Source: Actinomycetospora callitridis (lineage in GTDB: Bacteria; Actinomycetota; Actinomycetes; Mycobacteriales; Pseudonocardiaceae). Taken from it: a stretch of 64,000 bases of DNA. The stretch lies in assembly GCF_028737265.1 (NCBI RefSeq), contig NZ_JAQZAK010000001.1, positions 372,001 through 436,000 on the forward strand. The letters run 5' to 3'. How positions within the stretch are numbered: the first letter of the stretch is position 1; every line of letters begins with the position of its first letter. The notes beneath the pieces were generated by a model. It ran no database searches. It had not been told where the DNA came from and worked only from the letters and a program-made list of their open reading frames with translations. A program made the translations under genes and the position numbers. Positions 1-10,950 of this stretch are shown here, piece by piece.

Positions 1-2229
1 CGGGAACCGCTGCGCCCGGAGCACGTCAAGCCGCGGCTGCTGGGCCACTGGGGCACGACCCCGGGCCTCAACCTCCTCTACGCGCACATGAACCGGGCGA
101 TCCGGCAGCGGGACCTGGACACGCTCTACGTGACCGGGCCCGGGCACGGCGGGCCGGGGCTCGTCGCGAACGCGTACCTGGAGGGCACCTACAGCGAGGT
201 CTACTCGAGCCTCGGCGAGGACGTCGACGGGATGCGGGCGCTGTTCCGGCAGTTCTCCTTCCCGGGCGGCATCCCCAGCCACGTCGCGCCGGAGACGCCG
301 GGCTCGATCCACGAGGGCGGCGAGCTCGGCTACGCGCTCGTGCACGCCTACGGCGCGGTGTTCGACAACCCGGACCTGCTGGCGCTGTGCGTGGTCGGCG
401 ACGGTGAGGCGGAGACCGGGCCGCTCGCCGCGAGCTGGCACTCGAACAAGTTCCTCGACCCGCGCCGCGACGGCGTCGTGCTGCCCGTGCTGCACCTCAA
501 CGGCTACAAGATCGCCAACCCGACGGTGCTCGCCCGCATCCCCGACGACGAGCTCGCGTCGCTGCTGCGCGGCTACGGCCACACGCCGCACTTCGTCGTC
601 GGCGACGAGCCGTCCGCCGTGCACCAGGAGCTGGCCGCCACCCTCGACACCGTCCTGGACGACATCGCCGCCATCAAGGCCGATCCGGGCTCCACGCGCC
701 CCGCCTGGCCGATGATCGTGCTGCGGACGCCCAAGGGCTGGACGGGGCCGAAGGAGGTCGACGGGAAGCAGGTGGAGGGCACCTTCCGCTCCCACCAGGT
801 CCCGCTCGCCGGAACGCGCACCGACCGCCGGCACCGGGCCCAGCTCGAGGAGTGGATGCGCAGCTACCGGCCCGAGGAGCTCTTCGACGCCGAGGGCCGC
901 CTCGTCCCGGAGCTCCGCGCGCTCGCGCCCGAGGGGGATCGGCGGATGAGCGCCAACCCGCACGCCAACGGCGGCCGCCTCCTCCGGGACCTCGCGATGC
1001 CGGACTTCCGCGACTACGCCGTCCCGGTGGAGAAGCCGGCCGCGTCGACGAGCGAGGCGACCACCGTCCTGGGCGAGTTCCTCCGGGACATCGTCGCCCG
1101 CAACGACGACCGCTTCCGGCTCTTCGGGCCCGACGAGGTCGCGTCCAACCGGCTGCAGGCGGCGTTCGACGTGACGGACCGGGCCTGGAACGCCACCGTG
1201 GTCGACGGGGACGACCACCTCGCCCCCGGCGGCCGGGTGATGGAGGTCCTCTCCGAGCACCTGTGCCAGGGCTGGCTCGAGGGCTACCTGCTGACCGGAC
1301 GGCACGGTCTGTTCACCAGCTACGAGGCGTTCATCCACATCGTCGACTCGATGCTCAACCAGCACGCCAAGTGGCTCAAGACGACGCTCGGCATCCCGTG
1401 GCGCGCACCGATCGCGTCCCTGAACTACCTGCTCTCCTCGCACGTCTGGCGTCAGGACCACAACGGGTTCTCGCACCAGGACCCCGGCTTCCTGGACCAC
1501 GTGATCAACAAGAAGGCGGAGATCGTCCGGGTCTACCTCCCGCCGGACACCAACACGCTGCTGTCGGTGGGCGACCACTGCCTGCGCAGCAGGCACTACA
1601 TCAACGTGATCGTCGCGGGGAAGCAGCCGCAGCTCACCTACCTGGCGATGGACCAGGCGATCGCCCACTGCATCCGGGGCGTCGGCATCTGGGAGTGGGC
1701 CGGGAACACCGAGGGCGAGCCGGACGTCGTCCTCGCCTGCGCCGGAGACATCCCGACCCTGGAGACCCTCGCCGCGGCGAAGCTGCTGCGCGAGCACACC
1801 CCGGATCTCAAGGTGCGGGTGGTGAACGTGGTCGACCTGATGCGGCTGCAGCCCGCCAGCGAGCACCCGCACGGCATGTCGGACAGGGACTTCGACGCGC
1901 TCTTCACCCCGGACAAGCCGGTGATCTTCGCCTTCCACGGCTACCCGTGGCTCATCCACCGGCTCACCTACTCCCGGAGCAACCACCACAACCTGCACGT
2001 CCGTGGCTACAAGGAGGAGGGCACGACGACCACGCCCTTCGACATGGTGATGCTCAACGACCTGGACCGCTTCCACCTCGTCATGGACGTCATCGACCGC
2101 GTCCCGGCCCTCGGCAGCAACGCCGCGGTCCTCCGCCAGCGCATGGAGGACGCCCGGCTCGCCGCCCGCCGCTACACCCGCGAGCACGGCGAGGACGACC
2201 CGGCGATCTCCGGGTGGACCTGGGAGTGA
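1..2229 (+). CDS. xfp: phosphoketolase (5' end outside the window)
   Basis: Thiamine-diphosphate enzyme that cleaves xylulose 5-phosphate (and usually fructose 6-phosphate) with phosphate to acetyl phosphate plus glyceraldehyde 3-phosphate or erythrose 4-phosphate. The frame is open from base 1 and reads [20 protein letters not shown], the typical N-terminal region, so the real start lies upstream and the first internal ATG (88) is not the start. Visible family motifs are the early PGHGGPG, the ThDP-binding [11 protein letters not shown] around residue 132 of this fragment, and the C-terminal [20 protein letters not shown]. The fragment has 742 residues against roughly 790-800 for the family, so only about 50 are missing. 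It overlaps acetate kinase by four bases, which fits co-translation: acetyl phosphate made here is the substrate for ATP formation by AckA. Confidence 0.96.
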   Translation, partial: REPLRPEHVKPRLLGHWGTTPGLNLLYAHMNRAIRQRDLDTLYVTGPGHGGPGLVANAYLEGTYSEVYSSLGEDVDGMRALFRQFSFPGGIPSHVAPETPGSIHEGGELGYALVHAYGAVFDNPDLLALCVVGDGEAETGPLAASWHSNKFLDPRRDGVVLPVLHLNGYKIANPTVLARIPDDELASLLRGYGHTPHFVVGDEPSAVHQELAATLDTVLDDIAAIKADPGSTRPAWPMIVLRTPKGWTGPKEVDGKQVEGTFRSHQVPLAGTRTDRRHRAQLEEWMRSYRPEELFDAEGRLVPELRALAPEGDRRMSANPHANGGRLLRDLAMPDFRDYAVPVEKPAASTSEATTVLGEFLRDIVARNDDRFRLFGPDEVASNRLQAAFDVTDRAWNATVVDGDDHLAPGGRVMEVLSEHLCQGWLEGYLLTGRHGLFTSYEAFIHIVDSMLNQHAKWLKTTLGIPWRAPIASLNYLLSSHVWRQDHNGFSHQDPGFLDHVINKKAEIVRVYLPPDTNTLLSVGDHCLRSRHYINVIVAGKQPQLTYLAMDQAIAHCIRGVGIWEWAGNTEGEPDVVLACAGDIPTLETLAAAKLLREHTPDLKVRVVNVVDLMRLQPASEHPHGMSDRDFDALFTPDKPVIFAFHGYPWLIHRLTYSRSNHHNLHVRGYKEEGTTTTPFDMVMLNDLDRFHLVMDVIDRVPALGSNAAVLRQRMEDARLAARRYTREHGEDDPAISGWTWE

Positions 2230-3317
2230 GCCGGGTCCTCGTCGTCAACGCCGGCTCGTCCAGCCTCAAGCTGCGCCTGCTCGGCGGGGACGACACCGTC
2301 GAGCAGGCGGCGGACGTGGAGGCGGGGCCGGACGGTGTGGCCGGCGACGACCTGACGGCCCTGCTCGACGGCTGGGCGACGCCCGACGCGGTGGGCCACC
2401 GGGTCGTCCACGGCGGCACCCGGTTCACCCGGCCCACCGTGATCGACGCGCAGGTCCGGCACGCCCTGGAGGAGCTCGGCTCCCTCGCGCCGCTGCACCA
2501 GCCGAAGTCCCTCGCCGGGCTCGACGCCGTGTCCCGGCTCCTGCCGGACGTGCCCGCGGTCGCCTGCTTCGACACCGCCTTCCACGCCACGATCCCGGAC
2601 GCCGCCGCGACCTACGCCGTCCCGGCGCAGTGGCGCGAGCGCTACGCGATCCGCCGGTACGGCTTCCACGGGCTCTCCCACGGCTACTGCGCCGGACGGG
2701 TGGCCGATCTGACGGGGCGGACCGACCAGCGGGTGGTCACCTGCCACCTCGGCGCCGGAGCGTCCCTCGCCGCGGTGGTGGACGGCCGCAGCGTCGACAC
2801 GACCATGGGGTTCACCCCGCTCGAGGGCCTGGTCATGGCCACCCGCTCCGGGAGCGTGGACCCCGGACTCGTCCTCTGGCTGGAGGAGCACGAGGGCCTC
2901 GCCCCGCACGAGATCGCGACGGCGCTGGAGTCACGGTCCGGGCTGTCGGCGCTCGCCGGGACGGCGGACATGCGCGCGATCGTCGCCGCGGTCGCGCGGG
3001 ACGAGCCGGCCGCGACGCTCGCGCTCGAGGTCTACCTGCACCGCCTGGTGGGCGGCATCGCCTCGATGGCCGCCGCAGCCGGCGGCCTCGACGTCCTGGC
3101 GTTCACCGGCGGGGTGGGGGAGAGGGCGCCCCTCGTGCGGCGCCGCGCGGCCGAGCGGCTCGCCTTCCTCGGCGTGGACGTCGACGAGGCGAGGAACGAC
3201 ACCGCCGACGGCGACACCGACATCGGCGCCGCGGGCGCCCCGGTGGCGTCGTTCGTGGTGGCCGCCCGCGAGGACCTGGCGATCGCCGCGGGCACCCGCG
3301 CCGCGCTCGTCGGCTGA
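2226..3317 (+). CDS. ackA: acetate kinase
   Basis: Interconverts acetyl phosphate plus ADP and acetate plus ATP in the cytoplasm. The N-terminus [16 protein letters not shown] is the ASKHA phosphate-binding signature, followed by [30 protein letters not shown] and the adenosine-binding [16 protein letters not shown] at 2226 is chosen because it overlaps the phosphoketolase stop as GTGA and places the ASSS motif at the expected distance from the N-terminus. The product is 363 residues, somewhat shorter than the usual ~400, with the loss spread over loops rather than at catalytic motifs. With xfp it forms the bifid-shunt pair that yields ATP from sugar phosphates without pyruvate dehydrogenase; no pta is adjacent. 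Confidence 0.95.
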   Translation: MSRVLVVNAGSSSLKLRLLGGDDTVEQAADVEAGPDGVAGDDLTALLDGWATPDAVGHRVVHGGTRFTRPTVIDAQVRHALEELGSLAPLHQPKSLAGLDAVSRLLPDVPAVACFDTAFHATIPDAAATYAVPAQWRERYAIRRYGFHGLSHGYCAGRVADLTGRTDQRVVTCHLGAGASLAAVVDGRSVDTTMGFTPLEGLVMATRSGSVDPGLVLWLEEHEGLAPHEIATALESRSGLSALAGTADMRAIVAAVARDEPAATLALEVYLHRLVGGIASMAAAAGGLDVLAFTGGVGERAPLVRRRAAERLAFLGVDVDEARNDTADGDTDIGAAGAPVASFVVAAREDLAIAAGTRAALVG

Positions 3318-3395
3318 GTCCCCGTGGCGCGGACCGATCAGGTTCCCGCCCCCCGCCCGTCGGTACCTGTGGGATCGACCCACGGGAGGGGCACC

Positions 3396-3980
3396 ATGCG
3401 GAAACTGATCTACGGCATGAACGTGACACTGGACGGCTACATCGCCGCGACCGGCGACGATCTCGGCTGGAGCGGGGGAGACGGACCGGACTCGTCGCCG
3501 GGCGACGAGTTCTTCCGGTGGTGGTCCGACCGGGTGGAGGCGACGGGCCTGGCGCTCTACGGACGCAAGCTGTGGGAGGCCATGAGCTCCTCCTGGACGA
3601 CGGCCGACGAGCAGCCGGACGCCACACCGGCGGTGATCGAGTTCGCGCGACGCTGGCGGGACATGCCGAAGGTGGTGTTCTCCTCGACGATCGACGAGGT
3701 CGACGGGAACACCCGGCTGGTCACCGGCGACGCGGTCGCCGAGATCACCCGGCTCAAGGCCGAGGACGGCGGCCCCATGGACATCTGCGGGGCGACGCTC
3801 GCGGGAGCAGCGATGCGGTCCGGGCTGATCGACGAGTACGCGATCGTCACCCACCCGGTCCTCGTGGGTGGCGGCACGCCGTTCTTCACGACCCTGGACA
3901 GCTGGGTGGACCTGGACCTGGTCGAGACGCGGACGTTCCCCGGCGGGGTGCTGCTGACCCGGTACGAGACGAGGAGATGA
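3396..3980 (+). CDS. dihydrofolate reductase family protein (RibD C-terminal-like)
   Basis: 194-residue cytoplasmic oxidoreductase of the DHFR/RibD C-terminal superfamily. The start RKLIYGMNVTLDGYIAATGDD is the usual opening of these stand-alone proteins; later landmarks are LYGRKLWEAM, the KVVFSSTIDEV strand, a DICGATLAGAAM nucleotide-binding turn and the VGGGTPFF C-terminal motif. ATG 3396 was preferred over an upstream in-frame GTG because GGGAGGGG sits just before it and homologues begin here. The substrate is unknown; such proteins are NADPH-dependent reductases of unassigned role and are not the housekeeping FolA. It ends directly against the convergent sigma-factor gene with no spacer. 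Confidence 0.85.
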   Translation: MRKLIYGMNVTLDGYIAATGDDLGWSGGDGPDSSPGDEFFRWWSDRVEATGLALYGRKLWEAMSSSWTTADEQPDATPAVIEFARRWRDMPKVVFSSTIDEVDGNTRLVTGDAVAEITRLKAEDGGPMDICGATLAGAAMRSGLIDEYAIVTHPVLVGGGTPFFTTLDSWVDLDLVETRTFPGGVLLTRYETRR

Positions 3981-4988
3981 TCACAGCGTCGCGGGCAGTC
4001 CCAGCCACGGCTGGTCGGCGGCGTCGAACCCGAGGAGCTCGGCGATCCTCCCGTCGACGACGTGCAGGACCGCGAGGGCGAACAACCGGTACTCCGGGTC
4101 GTCGGGCGCGCGGAGGTACAGCACGGCGGCGGGCATGTGGTTGACCGTCGTGGTGGTACCGCGCCAGTCGTCGTGGCCGCGCTCGAAGAGTCCGCCGGAG
4201 ACCCAGCCGTCCACCGCGTCCTCGGCCGTCATGAGCACGGGGCCCAGCTCGGGCAGCATCGCGAAGCGCAGGTCCTCGCGCAGCAGGGCCGTCAGCCCGT
4301 CGAGGTCGTTGCGCTCGTGGGCGTCGATGTACGACCGCACCACGGCGCGCTCGTCGTCGGACAGCTCGTGGGTGGCGGGGCTGCGCCAGTCGAGGCGGCG
4401 GTCGGGCAGCTGCTCGCGCATCGTCACGCGGGCCCGCTGCAGCGCGCTGGTCACCGAGGCGACGGTCAGGTCGAGGGCGTCGGCGGCCGTCGACGCCGGC
4501 CAGCCGAGGACGTCGCGCAGGACGAGCACCGCCCGCTGCCGCGGCGGCAGGTGCTGGACGGCGACGATGAACGCCAGCTCGATCGTCTCCCGCGCCACCA
4601 CCGATTCCTGCGGGTCCTCGGGGAGCATCCGGTCGGGGTAGGGCTGCAGGTACAGCAGCTCGGAGGCGGGGTCCGCCAGCTCGGACGGGACGGGTGTGCG
4701 GTCGTTGCGCTTCTCCAGGAAGTCGAGGCAGGCGTTCGTCGCGATCCGGTACAGCCAGGTCCGCAGCGCGGCGCGGCCCTGGAACGACTCCCGTTTGTTC
4801 CACGCCCGCAGGAACGTCTCCTGCGTCAGGTCCTGGGCGTCCTCGTAGTTCGCGAGCATCCGGTAGCAGTGCACCTGCAGCTCACGCCGGTGGCGCTCCG
4901 TGAGGGACGCGAACCGCGCCGTGTCGCCCGAGCGGATCGCCGCGAGCACCGCGGCCTCGTCGGCGCCCGATGGTGCGGCGTCGGTCAT
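3981..4988 (-). CDS. ECF sigma factor with SnoaL-like C-terminal domain
   Basis: RNA polymerase sigma factor of the extracytoplasmic-function type, resembling mycobacterial SigG/SigJ families that lack a classical anti-sigma and carry a regulatory C-terminal domain. Region 2 spans about residues 10-90 (HCYRMLANYEDAQDLTQETF, then TWLYRIATNACLDFLEKR) and region 4 about 135-190 (LPPRQRAVLVLRDVLGW, TVASVTSALQRAR). Residues ~215-330 form an NTF2/SnoaL-like fold (HELSDDERAVVRSYIDAHER, then DGRIAELLGFDAA). The start ATG at 4988 has GGAAGGA upstream; an in-frame GTG six codons earlier is possible. Its targets cannot be read from the window; the next gene downstream is a CPBP protease separated by a hairpin. 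Confidence 0.88.
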   Translation of the reverse strand: MTDAAPSGADEAAVLAAIRSGDTARFASLTERHRRELQVHCYRMLANYEDAQDLTQETFLRAWNKRESFQGRAALRTWLYRIATNACLDFLEKRNDRTPVPSELADPASELLYLQPYPDRMLPEDPQESVVARETIELAFIVAVQHLPPRQRAVLVLRDVLGWPASTAADALDLTVASVTSALQRARVTMREQLPDRRLDWRSPATHELSDDERAVVRSYIDAHERNDLDGLTALLREDLRFAMLPELGPVLMTAEDAVDGWVSGGLFERGHDDWRGTTTTVNHMPAAVLYLRAPDDPEYRLFALAVLHVVDGRIAELLGFDAADQPWLGLPATL

Positions 4989-5040
4989 GGTCGTCGATCC
5001 TTCCACCGGGGTCAGGGGCTACGAGGACCGACGACGGGGC

Positions 5041-5059
5041 GGCCGATTCCTGATCGGCC
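5041..5059 (-). terminator. 7-bp hairpin downstream of the CPBP gene
   Basis: GGCCGAT and ATCGGCC flank the five bases TCCTG. The hairpin begins seven bases beyond the CPBP stop codon and lies before the sigma-factor gene on the same strand. There is no U-tract, so it is a plausible but unproven actinobacterial terminator. Confidence 0.45.
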
Positions 5060-5065
5060 TCGGGG

Positions 5066-6028
5066 TCACTCCCGGGGAGACGCCACACCCGTGGTCTCGA
5101 CGCCCCGGCGCCGCGCCAGCGCCAGCACGGCGGTCACGGAGACCACCATCCCAAGCGCCGAGAGGACGAACACCCCGGCTCCGACCTCGGTGTAGTCGGC
5201 GATGGAGCCGGTCGCGCCGTAGGCGGCCGAGACGACCCAGCTGACGGCGTTGTGGACCATGTGCAGAGCCAGGGCCGCCTCGAGGCCGCCGGTGCGCAGG
5301 GTCACGAGCGAGAGCGCGACCGCGAACACCACGAGGTCGGCGAAGCCCCACGCGCTCGCCGTCGCACCCTCGTGGACCAGCGCGAACAGGACAGCACTCA
5401 CGGCGACGCCGGGCCACGGGCTGCGGACGACGGCGCCGAACGTCTGCACGATCCAGCCCCGGAACAGGTACTCCTCGGCCGCGACCTGGAACGGTGTGAG
5501 CACCAGGGCCACGACGGCGACCCCGAGGAACGACGACCAGCCCGCGAAGGTGCCCTCGGTCGGGTCGACGAGCTCGGCCACCAGGCCGGCGAGGACGGAC
5601 ACCGCGAGCGCGGGGACCAGGCACACGGCGAGCCAGCGACCGCGCAGGCGCCCGGTGACCGACGACAGCGTCCCGGGCCGCCGCCGCTCCACGAACCGCA
5701 CGACCAGCAGCACCGCGGGCAGGGCGGCGGCGACGGTCACCAAGATGACCGCGGCCGACCAGCCGGGGTCGATCGGGAGGGCGTCGGCGCCGAGGGGGAT
5801 GCCCGCGATCACCGCAGCCAGGCCGGACGTGAACCCGACCACGAGCACGAACAGCAGGCCCACGACGACGACCGACAGCAGCGCCAGAGGACCGTGGTAC
5901 CAGCGGCGACCCGCCGTGCGGGCGAGGTGGTCGTAGGTCAGCGGGACCGGTGCGACCGAGGGGGCGTCGACGGGGACGTCGTCCTCCGGAGCCGGTGTCG
6001 GCGGGGCGGACGAGTGCGTAGCGGTCAT
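5066..6028 (-). CDS. CPBP family intramembrane metalloprotease
   Basis: 320-residue polytopic membrane protein of the CAAX protease/bacteriocin-processing (CPBP, Abi) family. After a 45-residue Pro/Asp-rich cytoplasmic tail come about eight hydrophobic segments (for example GPLALLSVVVVGLLFVLVVG). The family's glutamate motif is visible as FQVAAEEYLFRGWIVQTFG, the second histidine motif as FALVHEG and the third as ALHMVHNAV; these are the zinc/catalytic residues. ATG 6028 has GGAGGACCACC directly upstream, so the open frame continuing 180 codons further is ignored. The substrate is unknown. These proteins process prenylated or membrane peptides or have self-immunity roles, and nothing adjacent indicates a bacteriocin. 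Confidence 0.85.
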   Translation of the reverse strand: MTATHSSAPPTPAPEDDVPVDAPSVAPVPLTYDHLARTAGRRWYHGPLALLSVVVVGLLFVLVVGFTSGLAAVIAGIPLGADALPIDPGWSAAVILVTVAAALPAVLLVVRFVERRRPGTLSSVTGRLRGRWLAVCLVPALAVSVLAGLVAELVDPTEGTFAGWSSFLGVAVVALVLTPFQVAAEEYLFRGWIVQTFGAVVRSPWPGVAVSAVLFALVHEGATASAWGFADLVVFAVALSLVTLRTGGLEAALALHMVHNAVSWVVSAAYGATGSIADYTEVGAGVFVLSALGMVVSVTAVLALARRRGVETTGVASPRE

Positions 6029-6555
6029 GGTGGTCCTCCGGCGAGGTGCAGTGCGGCACGGTGGTGGGCGTGCCGGCCTGCACCCAGGGTCGACCGGTTC
6101 TCCGACGCGGTCTGTGGCGTCGCGGCGCGAGTTCCGTGGCCGCACGACAAGCCTTGTGTCACCGGAAGGAGAGGTCCGCGGTCGACCGCGACGGTGGTCG
6201 GCGACGTTCTGCAGTCCCCGGCCCGCCCGGTGCCGAGCAGGACACGGGTGGGTCGTGGGCCTCCGGCGACGCGGTCCCGCGTCGGCAGCCGCTGTCAGGC
6301 CGGGACGGCGCTCAGTCGGCTCGCGCGCCGTCTCGGTGGGCGACGCCCGTGGAGGGCGCTCGTCGCCCGCGTCGCCGCTCGGGAGGAGGTGGTGATGGCG
6401 GCCACTCGGACCCCGGACAGCAACCTGCCGGTGATGTCGCTGTGCCCGCAGGGTGTCCGTTGCCCGAGGACGGTGACGAGAAGGACGGGACGGGACACCT
6501 GGCGAGCCGACCGGCTGCCTCACCCGCAGAGTCCGCCAGACACGGAGGCCAGCCC
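6029..6555. other. 527-bp gene-free stretch between divergent genes
   Basis: Both strands stay open in some frames, but none shows a recognisable domain or a convincing start. The right end holds GGAGG at 6545-6549, the ribosome-binding site of the acyl-CoA synthetase. It should contain two divergent promoters, but is unusually long for this gene-dense region. A decayed gene is possible; I recognise nothing in it. Confidence 0.5.
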
Positions 6556-8094
6556 ATGCGTGTGCCACTGACCGTCAATGACTTCCTGGATCGGGCGGAG
6601 GCCGTCAGCGCGAATGCCGTCGCCGTCGTCGACGAGCCCGTCCAGCCCGGGGCTCCGGTGCGGACGATGACGTACGCCGACCTGCTCATGCGCGTCCGCG
6701 CCTGGCAAGCCGGCCTGGACGGGCTCGGCGTCGGCGAGGGCGAGCGGGTCGCCGTGGTGAGCCACAACGCCACCAGGCTGCTCGAACTGATGTACGCGGT
6801 GCCGTCCAGCGGGCGGGTCTGCGTCCCCGTGAACTTCCGCCTCCGCGCCGAGGAAGTCGACTACATCGTCCGACAGTCCGGGGCGTCGGCACTGTTCGTC
6901 GACCCAGAGCTCGACGAGCCGCTCAAGACGGTTCAGGCTCGGCATCGGTTCGTGCTGGGTGGGGAGACCGACGAGCACGTGATGCGGTTCGATGTCGCGC
7001 CCTGCGCATGGTCGGACCCGCAGGAGGACGCGACGGCGACGATCAACTACACCTCGGGAACGACGGCTCGTCCCAAGGGTGTGCAGATCACGCACCGCAA
7101 CATCTGGGTCAACGCCATGAGCTTCGGCATGCACCTTCGCCTCTGGGAACGCGACGTCTACCTGCACACGCTACCCATGTTCCACGCCAACGGATGGGGA
7201 TTGCCGTACCCGCTGGCCGGGCTCGGGGCCAAGCAGGTGGTGCTGCGCAAGGTGGCCGGTGCCGAGGTTCTCCGCCGCGTGGACGAGCACGGTGTCACGG
7301 TCATGTGCGGAGCCCCCGCTGTGTGGAACGCGGTGCTCGACGCTGCCGCCACGTGGGATGGTGACGTCCCCGGTCGGGGACGCGTACGGATCGTGTGCGC
7401 CGGCGCGCCGCCGCCGACGCGGATGATCCAGCGCATCGACGAGGAACTGGGCTGGGAGTTCATCCAGATCTATGGGCTGACCGAGACGTCGCCGATCGTC
7501 ACCTTCAACCGGACGCGGCCGGCCGACACCGCACTTCCCGCCCGGGAACGCGCACACCGGTTGGGACGCGCCGGTGCACCGGCACTCGGCGTGCAGGTGA
7601 AGATCTCGGACGTCGGGGAGGTGCTCGTCCGTTCCAACGTCGTCCTGGACCGCTACTGGGAAAATCCCGACGCCACGTCCGAGGCGCTGGCGAGCGGGTG
7701 GTTCCACACCGGCGACGGCGGCTCGATCGACGATGAAGGCCACTTGACGATCTCGGACAGGAAGAAGGATGTGATCATTACCGGCGGGGAGAACGTGTCG
7801 TCGATCGAGGTCGAGGACTGCATCTCCCATCTGACCGAGGTCGCCGAAGTGGCCGTGATCGGCGTGCCCGATGAGAGGTGGGGCGAGACGATCAAGGCAC
7901 TCGTTGTCCGGACCCCCGGCACCGAGATCAGCGAGCAAGACATCGTCGCCCACTGCAAACAACGCCTGGCCGGGTTCAAGGCCCCGACGACGGTCGAGTT
8001 CCGCGACGCCATCCCCCGCACGGCGACCGGGAAGGTGCAGAAGTTCCGGCTTCGCGAGCCCTATTGGGCCGGTCACCGACGCGGCGTGAACTGA
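6556..8094 (+). CDS. fatty-acid/aryl acyl-CoA synthetase (AMP-forming)
   Basis: 512-residue member of the ANL adenylating superfamily that activates a carboxylic acid via acyl-AMP to the CoA thioester. Motifs in order: P-loop INYTSGTTARPKGVQ near residue 165, the acyl-pocket stretch LPMFHANGWGLPY, GLTETSPIV, SGWFHTGDGGSIDDEGHL, the hinge DRKKDVIITGGENVSS, and the catalytic lysine in RTATGKVQKFRLRE. ATG 6556 has GGAGG seven bases upstream. Third codon positions carry more A/T than in neighbours (for example 7700-7960), hinting at a different origin or lower expression. The convergent thioesterase next door acts on the same class of metabolite. Chain length or aromatic substrate cannot be told from sequence. 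Confidence 0.92.
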   Translation: MRVPLTVNDFLDRAEAVSANAVAVVDEPVQPGAPVRTMTYADLLMRVRAWQAGLDGLGVGEGERVAVVSHNATRLLELMYAVPSSGRVCVPVNFRLRAEEVDYIVRQSGASALFVDPELDEPLKTVQARHRFVLGGETDEHVMRFDVAPCAWSDPQEDATATINYTSGTTARPKGVQITHRNIWVNAMSFGMHLRLWERDVYLHTLPMFHANGWGLPYPLAGLGAKQVVLRKVAGAEVLRRVDEHGVTVMCGAPAVWNAVLDAAATWDGDVPGRGRVRIVCAGAPPPTRMIQRIDEELGWEFIQIYGLTETSPIVTFNRTRPADTALPARERAHRLGRAGAPALGVQVKISDVGEVLVRSNVVLDRYWENPDATSEALASGWFHTGDGGSIDDEGHLTISDRKKDVIITGGENVSSIEVEDCISHLTEVAEVAVIGVPDERWGETIKALVVRTPGTEISEQDIVAHCKQRLAGFKAPTTVEFRDAIPRTATGKVQKFRLREPYWAGHRRGVN

Positions 8095-8150
8095 CCGGAG
8101 ATGCTGGTCAGGCGAGTGATGGGGCGGGCTTGCCGTTCACTGGCGTCGCA

Positions 8151-8558
8151 TCATCGGAGGCCCTCCAGCGCCGCCCGGCGCTCGCCCTCGATCGCCACGG
8201 GCTCCTGCGAGCGGCGGTCGACGAACGCGTGCACGAAGTGGCCGGTGAAGAAGAGCGTGCCGTCGCTGCGGCACATCCCGACCTCGAACCGCACGCTCGA
8301 CCGCCCCAGCTCACCGACCCGCAGGCCGACCGACACCACGTCGGGGAACCCGGCCTGTGCGTGGTACTCGCAGTGGACCTCCTTCACCAGGCCGATGGTG
8401 TCGTCCCCCAGCGGGTCGAGGCACCCGTTCTCGATCAGCCACCGGTTCACGACGGTGTCCATGATCGAGTGGTGCACCACGTTGTTCAGGTGGCCGTACA
8501 TGTCGTTGTCGTTCCAGCGGGTGGTGACGTCCTGCCAGTGCGCGTAGTCGTCGGTCAC
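8151..8558 (-). CDS. 4-hydroxybenzoyl-CoA thioesterase-like hotdog thioesterase
   Basis: 135-residue single hotdog-fold acyl-CoA thioesterase. The diagnostic stretch TTRWNDNDMYGHLNNVVHHS carries the catalytic Asp of the 4HBT/YbgC group, followed by VHCEYHAQAGFPDVV and RFEVGMCRSDGTLFFTGHFVHAFVD. The start is a GTG (VTDDYAHW). Such proteins hydrolyse short, medium or aromatic acyl-CoAs in the cytoplasm. It faces the acyl-CoA synthetase tail to tail with a 56-base gap, suggesting substrate relatedness but separate transcription. Nothing unusual was noted. Confidence 0.85.
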   Translation of the reverse strand: MTDDYAHWQDVTTRWNDNDMYGHLNNVVHHSIMDTVVNRWLIENGCLDPLGDDTIGLVKEVHCEYHAQAGFPDVVSVGLRVGELGRSSVRFEVGMCRSDGTLFFTGHFVHAFVDRRSQEPVAIEGERRAALEGLR

Positions 8559-8595
8559 GCAGGCGATGGTCGGCGGGGAGCCGCCCGCGCAAACC

Positions 8596-9618
8596 TCAGA
8601 CGCCGACCCACCCCTCGACGAGCGCTCGCTCCCGATCCGGGTCGAGGCCGGCCGTCAGCTCGGTGCGCCCCTCCGCGCGGAGCTGCGCCAGCACGTCCCG
8701 CGCGGTCTCCTCGGCGGGCCGGAACCGCAGCCCCTGCCTGATCGCCCCCGACGCGTCGATCGCGTCCTGCGGGATCTGGTCCTCGGGGAACCAGAGCGGC
8801 CGCTGCTCCTCCTCGACGTCCCGCAGGTTCTCGCGCAGGTACCGCTCGCCCGCCCACACCCAGTCGACGTCGCCCGGCGCGCCTCCCGCCGCGCGCAGGC
8901 AGGCGTCGAGCACCGCCGAGAGCGGCTGCGCCCGGCCCGGGCCCACCGTGTCGAAGACCCCCTCGCCGCGCCGGTCGAGGACCGCGACCGCGAACTCGGC
9001 GACGTCGCGGGCGTCGGTGTACTGCACGACGCGGTCGGGGTCGCCGGGGGCGAGCACCGTGCGCTCGGCGTCCCCGGCGAGGGCGCGGTCCAGGCGGACC
9101 GGCCACCAGGTGAACCGATCGGTGGGGTCGTGCGGGCCGACCAGGACCCCCACCCGCAGGATCGCTGTCGGCCCGTCGAAGCGCTCGGCGAGGGCGGCCT
9201 CGGCGGCGAGCTTGGCGAGCGAGCGCTCCTGGAGGGGGTCGTCCTCGGTGGCCTCGCCCTCGCGGCGGACCGGGTCCCCGGCGCCCGGGACCGCGGGGCC
9301 CGCGGGGTGGTAGACGCTCATGCCCGAGACGTAGCCGTACGCGCCCACCGGGCCGGACAGCAGCGAGGCCGTCGCGGACACCGCGTCGGGGTCGGAGAAG
9401 GTGTCGAGCACGGCGTCCCAGGTCCGTCCGTGCAGCGCGGTGAGGTCGTCGTACCGGTCGCCGGCGAGCGCCTCGACGCCGTCGACGGGCGCCGTGCCGG
9501 CGCGGGAGAAGACCGTGACGTCGTGGCCGGCGCGGACGGCTGCGGTGGCGATGTGGCGGCCGAGGAAGCCGCCACCGCCGAGCACGAGGAGCTGCACCGA
9601 CCCGGCTACCCCGCTCAC
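8596..9618 (-). CDS. NAD-dependent epimerase/dehydratase family (extended SDR)
   Basis: 340-residue Rossmann protein with the nucleotide-binding VLGGGGFLGRHIATAA near the N-terminus, then DDLTALHGRTWDAVLDTF, a YGYVSGMSVYHP stretch at the SDR Ser/Tyr region, and RDVAEFAVAVL. It resembles the atypical SDRs annotated as reductase/epimerase (CSP41- or isoflavone-reductase-like) whose YxxxK is degenerate; here no canonical YxxxK was found, so the catalytic function is uncertain. The listed start is GTG; a second GTG seven codons in would also preserve the glycine motif. It is divergent from the large biosynthetic operon starting at 9772 and shares a 153-base intergenic region with it. Confidence 0.78.
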   Translation of the reverse strand: MSGVAGSVQLLVLGGGGFLGRHIATAAVRAGHDVTVFSRAGTAPVDGVEALAGDRYDDLTALHGRTWDAVLDTFSDPDAVSATASLLSGPVGAYGYVSGMSVYHPAGPAVPGAGDPVRREGEATEDDPLQERSLAKLAAEAALAERFDGPTAILRVGVLVGPHDPTDRFTWWPVRLDRALAGDAERTVLAPGDPDRVVQYTDARDVAEFAVAVLDRRGEGVFDTVGPGRAQPLSAVLDACLRAAGGAPGDVDWVWAGERYLRENLRDVEEEQRPLWFPEDQIPQDAIDASGAIRQGLRFRPAEETARDVLAQLRAEGRTELTAGLDPDRERALVEGWVGV

Positions 9619-9771
9619 AGCGAGGTTTCACCTCTTCCGATCACGGGGCCCCCGGGGATGGGAGGCCGAGCCCACGCGCCACCCACGGACCACGAGTCGC
9701 GCGTCGAGATCGGGACGTCATGCGCCCGCGACGCACCCCGTTTCGGGATGTCAGGTCGAGGAGGACGTCGG

Positions 9772-10946
<1,175 letters not shown>

Positions 10947-10950
<4 letters not shown>

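Noticed and set aside
852..2225. Long plus-strand open frame in front of ackA
   Set aside because: Arg/Pro/Gly-rich shadow of the phosphoketolase gene; only the part from GTG 2226 is acetate kinase.
4062..5195. 377-residue plus-strand open frame over the sigma-factor gene
   Set aside because: Composition is that of an antisense shadow and no domain was recognised; the minus-strand sigma factor explains the region.
9622..9634. GAGGT-TTC-ACCTC inverted repeat as operator of the nine-gene operon
   Set aside because: Only 5 bp per arm and not repeated elsewhere; chance occurrence is likely in such sequence.
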